The position numbers were made by a program, and so were the translations under genes. This document shows, piece by piece, positions 61,821 to 64,000 of a DNA stretch of 64,000 bases. Each line of letters opens with the position of its first letter. Position 1 is the stretch's first letter. Source of the DNA: Salegentibacter_A chungangensis (GTDB taxonomy: Bacteria > Bacteroidota > Bacteroidia > Flavobacteriales > Flavobacteriaceae); NCBI RefSeq assembly GCF_042678405.1, contig NZ_JBHTLI010000003.1:186001-250000 (forward strand), written 5' to 3'. Below the pieces are notes generated by a model. The model searched no databases, was not told the origin of the DNA, and saw nothing but the letters and a program-made list of their open reading frames with translations.

Positions 61821-62195
61821 TTACTTTTTAGGGCGTTTTGCACCGTACTTAGACCTACGTTGTGATCTCCCCTCAACACCTGCGGTATCGAGCGCACCAC
61901 GAACAATATGGTATCTAACTCCCGGTAAATCTTTCACCCTTCCGCCTCTAACTAATACTATCGAGTGCTCTTGTAAATTGTGACCCTCTCCAGGAATGTA
62001 AGCATTCACTTCCTTCCCGTTCGTCAACCTCACCCTTGCAACTTTACGCATCGCAGAGTTAGGTTTCTTAGGAGTGGTAGTATACACACGCGTACACACC
62101 CCTCTCCTTTGAGGACACGAATCCAAAGCAGCCGATTTACTCTTCTTAGTTATTTTGGCCCTTCCTTTTCGTACTAATTGTGAAATTGTTGGCAT
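61821..62195 (-). CDS. rpsL: 30S ribosomal protein S12
   Basis: uS12, decoding-centre protein and site of streptomycin resistance. The two sensitive loops (TPKKPNSAMRKVARV and GGRVKDLPGVRYHIVRG) have wild-type-looking sequence. 124 residues. It is the first gene of the whole ribosomal block and has the best promoter in the window. Confidence 0.99.
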   Translation of the reverse strand: MPTISQLVRKGRAKITKKSKSAALDSCPQRRGVCTRVYTTTPKKPNSAMRKVARVRLTNGKEVNAYIPGEGHNLQEHSIVLVRGGRVKDLPGVRYHIVRGALDTAGVEGRSQRRSKYGAKRPKK

Positions 62196-62231
62196 AATTT
62201 CTTTTACACTAATTATTGTTAAAAATTATCT

Positions 62232-62281
62232 CCCTATTTTTTAGGGTTTGCAAATGTAGAAATAAATACCAATAATTCAAA
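62232..62281 (-). promoter_or_regulatory. Promoter of the rpsL ribosomal block, with 5' hairpin
   Basis: On the minus strand TTTG (plus 62278-62281) and TACATTTG (62251-62258) are separated by exactly 19 bp, a full Bacteroidota consensus promoter. Just downstream, CCCTA/TAGGG around five As (62232-62246) would put a small hairpin at or near the 5' end of the mRNA, leaving a leader of about 50 nt. Confidence 0.85.
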
Positions 62282-62354
62282 TATATAATATATTAATTTT
62301 CAGACAGGTTGAAACAACTCCACCGACCTGAATTACCTTATATCATGTACTTCA

Positions 62355-62377
62355 CAATAAATCACGTTGATTTATTG
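62355..62377. repeat. Perfect 23-bp inverted repeat
   Basis: Arm CAATAAATCA (62355-62364), centre CGT, arm TGATTTATTG (62368-62377). There is no T-run on either side, so it is not a standard terminator. It could be an operator for either divergent gene. Confidence 0.6.
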
Positions 62378-62582
62378 CGAAAAACAAAAAAAGACCGAAA
62401 ACTCAAATTTTCACAAAAACCTGCAATTCTTTAACTAAAAATCAACAAAAACTCAATGACAGCAAGGGATGCCTTACAAATTTTAACATTTAAACCGTTT
62501 AGGCTTAAAAGCTCTGGTCTAGGGGAGTATCGGTGTTTATTAACAGGATTTTAATAAAAATTGGCGATTTTGAAAATAAAAG

Positions 62583-62614
62583 TTTGTTTAATTAACCATT
62601 TATTAGCACATTTG
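62583..62614 (+). promoter_or_regulatory. Promoter of the susC gene
   Basis: TTTG (62583-62586) and CACATTTG (62607-62614) are separated by 20 bp; the -7 box differs from TAnnTTTG by one base. The ATG lies 28 bp downstream. Confidence 0.6.
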
Positions 62615-62642
62615 GCCTTGGCTAATTCAAACAAATTTAAAA

Positions 62643-64000
62643 ATGAAAACAAAGTTTAGTACTATTCTAACGCTCATGTTAGCGTTAGTTGTGCAGGTAA
62701 CGTTTGCACAACAAAGAACGATTACCGGTACGGTAACCGATGAGGACGGGCTACCTCTTCCAGGGGTAAACGTCCTGATTAAGGGCACCACATCTGGTGT
62801 TCAAACAGACTTCGACGGAAATTATTCGATACAAGCCGCTACCGGTGATGTATTGTCTTTCTCTTTCGTAGGTCTGGAAACTGCGGAATACACCGTAGCA
62901 AACAACGACAATATTGATGTGGTCCTTAAACAGGATGCCGCACAATTAGAAGAAGTTGTAGTTACGGCACTGGGTATTTCGAGAGAAAAACGATCTATTG
63001 GTTATGCCGCGCAAGAGGTATCTGGAGAAGAGGTTTCTACTGTAAAAGTAGACAACGTAGTTAACTCTCTTTCAGGTAAGGTAAGTGGGGTGCAGATTAA
63101 AGCCAACAACAACTTTGGTGGTTCTGCAAACTTCCTTATTCGTGGGGTTAGTTCCTTAACAGGTAACAACCAGCCATTATTCGTAATTGACGGAGTGCCA
63201 ATCGCTAACACCGTAAACAACACTGATTCCCAAAGACAGGGTAGTACAGGTTATGACTACGGTAACGCCGCTTCTGACATTAACCCGGATGACGTTGCTT
63301 CTATTAACGTACTTAAAGGTGCTGCTGCATCTGCTATCTACGGTTCTCGTGGAGCAAACGGGGTTGTGATCATTACTACTAAATCTGGTAAAGCAGGTAG
63401 CACTAAAGTATCTGTAAGTTCTGGTGTAACTGTTGGAACCATAGATCCTGACACTTTTATTGAGTACCAGGATGAGTACGGTGCCGGTTACGGACCATAC
63501 TACGGAGCTCCGAATTTTGACGGGTATTTCGAAAGATTTGATGTAGACGGAGACGGAACTATTGATGATGTAGTACCTACATTTGATGATGCATCTTATG
63601 GTGCTCCTCTAGACGGAAGATTAGTATACCAATGGGATGCTTTTGTTCCTGAGCACAGAAATTACCAGACTGCGACTCCTTACACTGCAGGAGCGCACAC
63701 TCCGGAAGACTTTTTCGAAACTTCTTACCAGTTCAACAACTCTGTTGCGGTATCAGGAGGTTCTGAAAAACTTACTTACAGATTAGGATATACCAACTTT
63801 GAACAAACAGGTATGCTTCCTAACTCTAACCTGAACAAGAACACTTTTAACTTTAACGGAACTATCAAGATCAACGATCGTTTTAACGCAGGATCTTCTG
63901 GTAACTTCGTTGTTCAAAGAACTACAGGTAGAAACTCAACTGGTTACAGTGACAACCTAATGTCTCAGTTCAGACAATGGTGGCAGGTAAACGTAGATAT
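62643..64000 (+). CDS. SusC/RagA family TonB-linked outer membrane protein, 5' part
   Basis: Partial, running off the window after 452 codons; full-length members have about 1000 residues. Residues 1-22 are a signal peptide (ends TFA), 25-100 a carboxypeptidase-regulatory-like domain (GTVTDEDGLPLPGVNVLIKG), and 103-110 a TonB box (EEVVVTAL). The plug domain follows, with the SusC signature VASINVLKGAAASAIYGSRG near residues 220-240, then the start of the barrel. Such proteins import glycans or peptides with a SusD lipoprotein, expected just outside the window. An EF-hand-like DVDGDGTIDD occurs at residues 300-309. Confidence 0.93.
   Translation, partial: MKTKFSTILTLMLALVVQVTFAQQRTITGTVTDEDGLPLPGVNVLIKGTTSGVQTDFDGNYSIQAATGDVLSFSFVGLETAEYTVANNDNIDVVLKQDAAQLEEVVVTALGISREKRSIGYAAQEVSGEEVSTVKVDNVVNSLSGKVSGVQIKANNNFGGSANFLIRGVSSLTGNNQPLFVIDGVPIANTVNNTDSQRQGSTGYDYGNAASDINPDDVASINVLKGAAASAIYGSRGANGVVIITTKSGKAGSTKVSVSSGVTVGTIDPDTFIEYQDEYGAGYGPYYGAPNFDGYFERFDVDGDGTIDDVVPTFDDASYGAPLDGRLVYQWDAFVPEHRNYQTATPYTAGAHTPEDFFETSYQFNNSVAVSGGSEKLTYRLGYTNFEQTGMLPNSNLNKNTFNFNGTIKINDRFNAGSSGNFVVQRTTGRNSTGYSDNLMSQFRQWWQVNVD

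Larger units (their letters stand above)
62196..62642. other. Intergenic region between divergent rpsL and susC
   Basis: A 447-bp AT-rich stretch without a gene. It holds the rpsL promoter on the right-to-left side, the susC promoter at 62583-62614, and between them a perfect 10-bp inverted repeat with a CGT centre (62355-62377). A weaker repeat is CAGGT/ACCTG near 62304-62329. Confidence 0.8.

Noticed and set aside
1..64000. Mobile elements, CRISPR arrays, tRNA or rRNA genes
   Set aside because: No transposase or integrase-like protein, no spaced direct repeats and no tRNA-like cloverleaf were found by reading; the gene content is conserved core genome.

Overview
The window is chromosomal DNA from a marine-type member of the Flavobacteriaceae (Bacteroidota). 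The evidence is a gldB-gldC gliding-motility pair, a SusC/RagA TonB-dependent receptor, promoters of the Bacteroidota type (-7 box TAnnTTTG, sometimes with TTTG about 19-21 bp upstream), almost no Shine-Dalgarno sequences, a very long FtsZ and a 408-residue MraY. The look is closest to Gramella/Salegentibacter-like genera, but the genus is a guess from the protein sequences. I saw no insertion sequence, prophage, CRISPR array, tRNA or rRNA. Nearly all of it is core genome.

Layout. 1-2.65 kb: a HerA-like ATPase, a lipoprotein and a small membrane protein. 2.7-18.2 kb (minus strand): the complete flavobacterial dcw cluster, mraZ-rsmH-ftsL-ftsI-murE-mraY-murD-ftsW-murG-murC-ftsQ-ftsA-ftsZ, packed with 4-bp overlaps and lacking murF and ddl. 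It is preceded by a recognisable MraZ operator and promoter. 18.5-25.1 kb: an alpha/beta hydrolase with engB (plus strand), a small unknown gene with gldC-gldB (minus), nadE and a LuxR-type regulator (plus), and dnaG (minus). 25.2-27.7 kb: an ECF sigma factor, a putative anti-sigma factor and a beta-barrel protein. 27.8-38.7 kb: mixed housekeeping genes (pseudouridine synthase, VOC protein, AI-2E transporter, YkvA protein, folD, ffh, argS, an SDR and a BCCT transporter). 38.7-45 kb: two guanidino-group hydrolases, gltA, eno and carA, separated by strong hairpin terminators. 45.07-62.2 kb (minus strand): one uninterrupted ribosomal block, rpsL-rpsG-fusA-rpsJ-S10-spc-alpha-rplQ, with no tuf gene. 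62.6 kb to the end: the 5' part of a susC gene reading out of the window.

The genes cover peptidoglycan precursor synthesis and division, translation, protein targeting (SecY, Ffh), replication priming and central metabolism. The most interesting unexplained material is in the spaces between ribosomal genes. A 147-nt spacer between rpsJ and rplC carries two perfect, mutually exclusive hairpins; one ends in a U-run, so it looks like a transcription attenuator inside the S10 operon. The spacers before rpsD, rplQ and rpmJ also fold into clear nested hairpins. Other points worth checking are three GTGGT repeats with exact 10-bp spacing at the mraZ promoter, a response regulator with Glu at the phospho-acceptor site, a primase lacking all four zinc ligands, and face-to-face nadE/gldB promoters. 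No obviously new multi-gene system was found.
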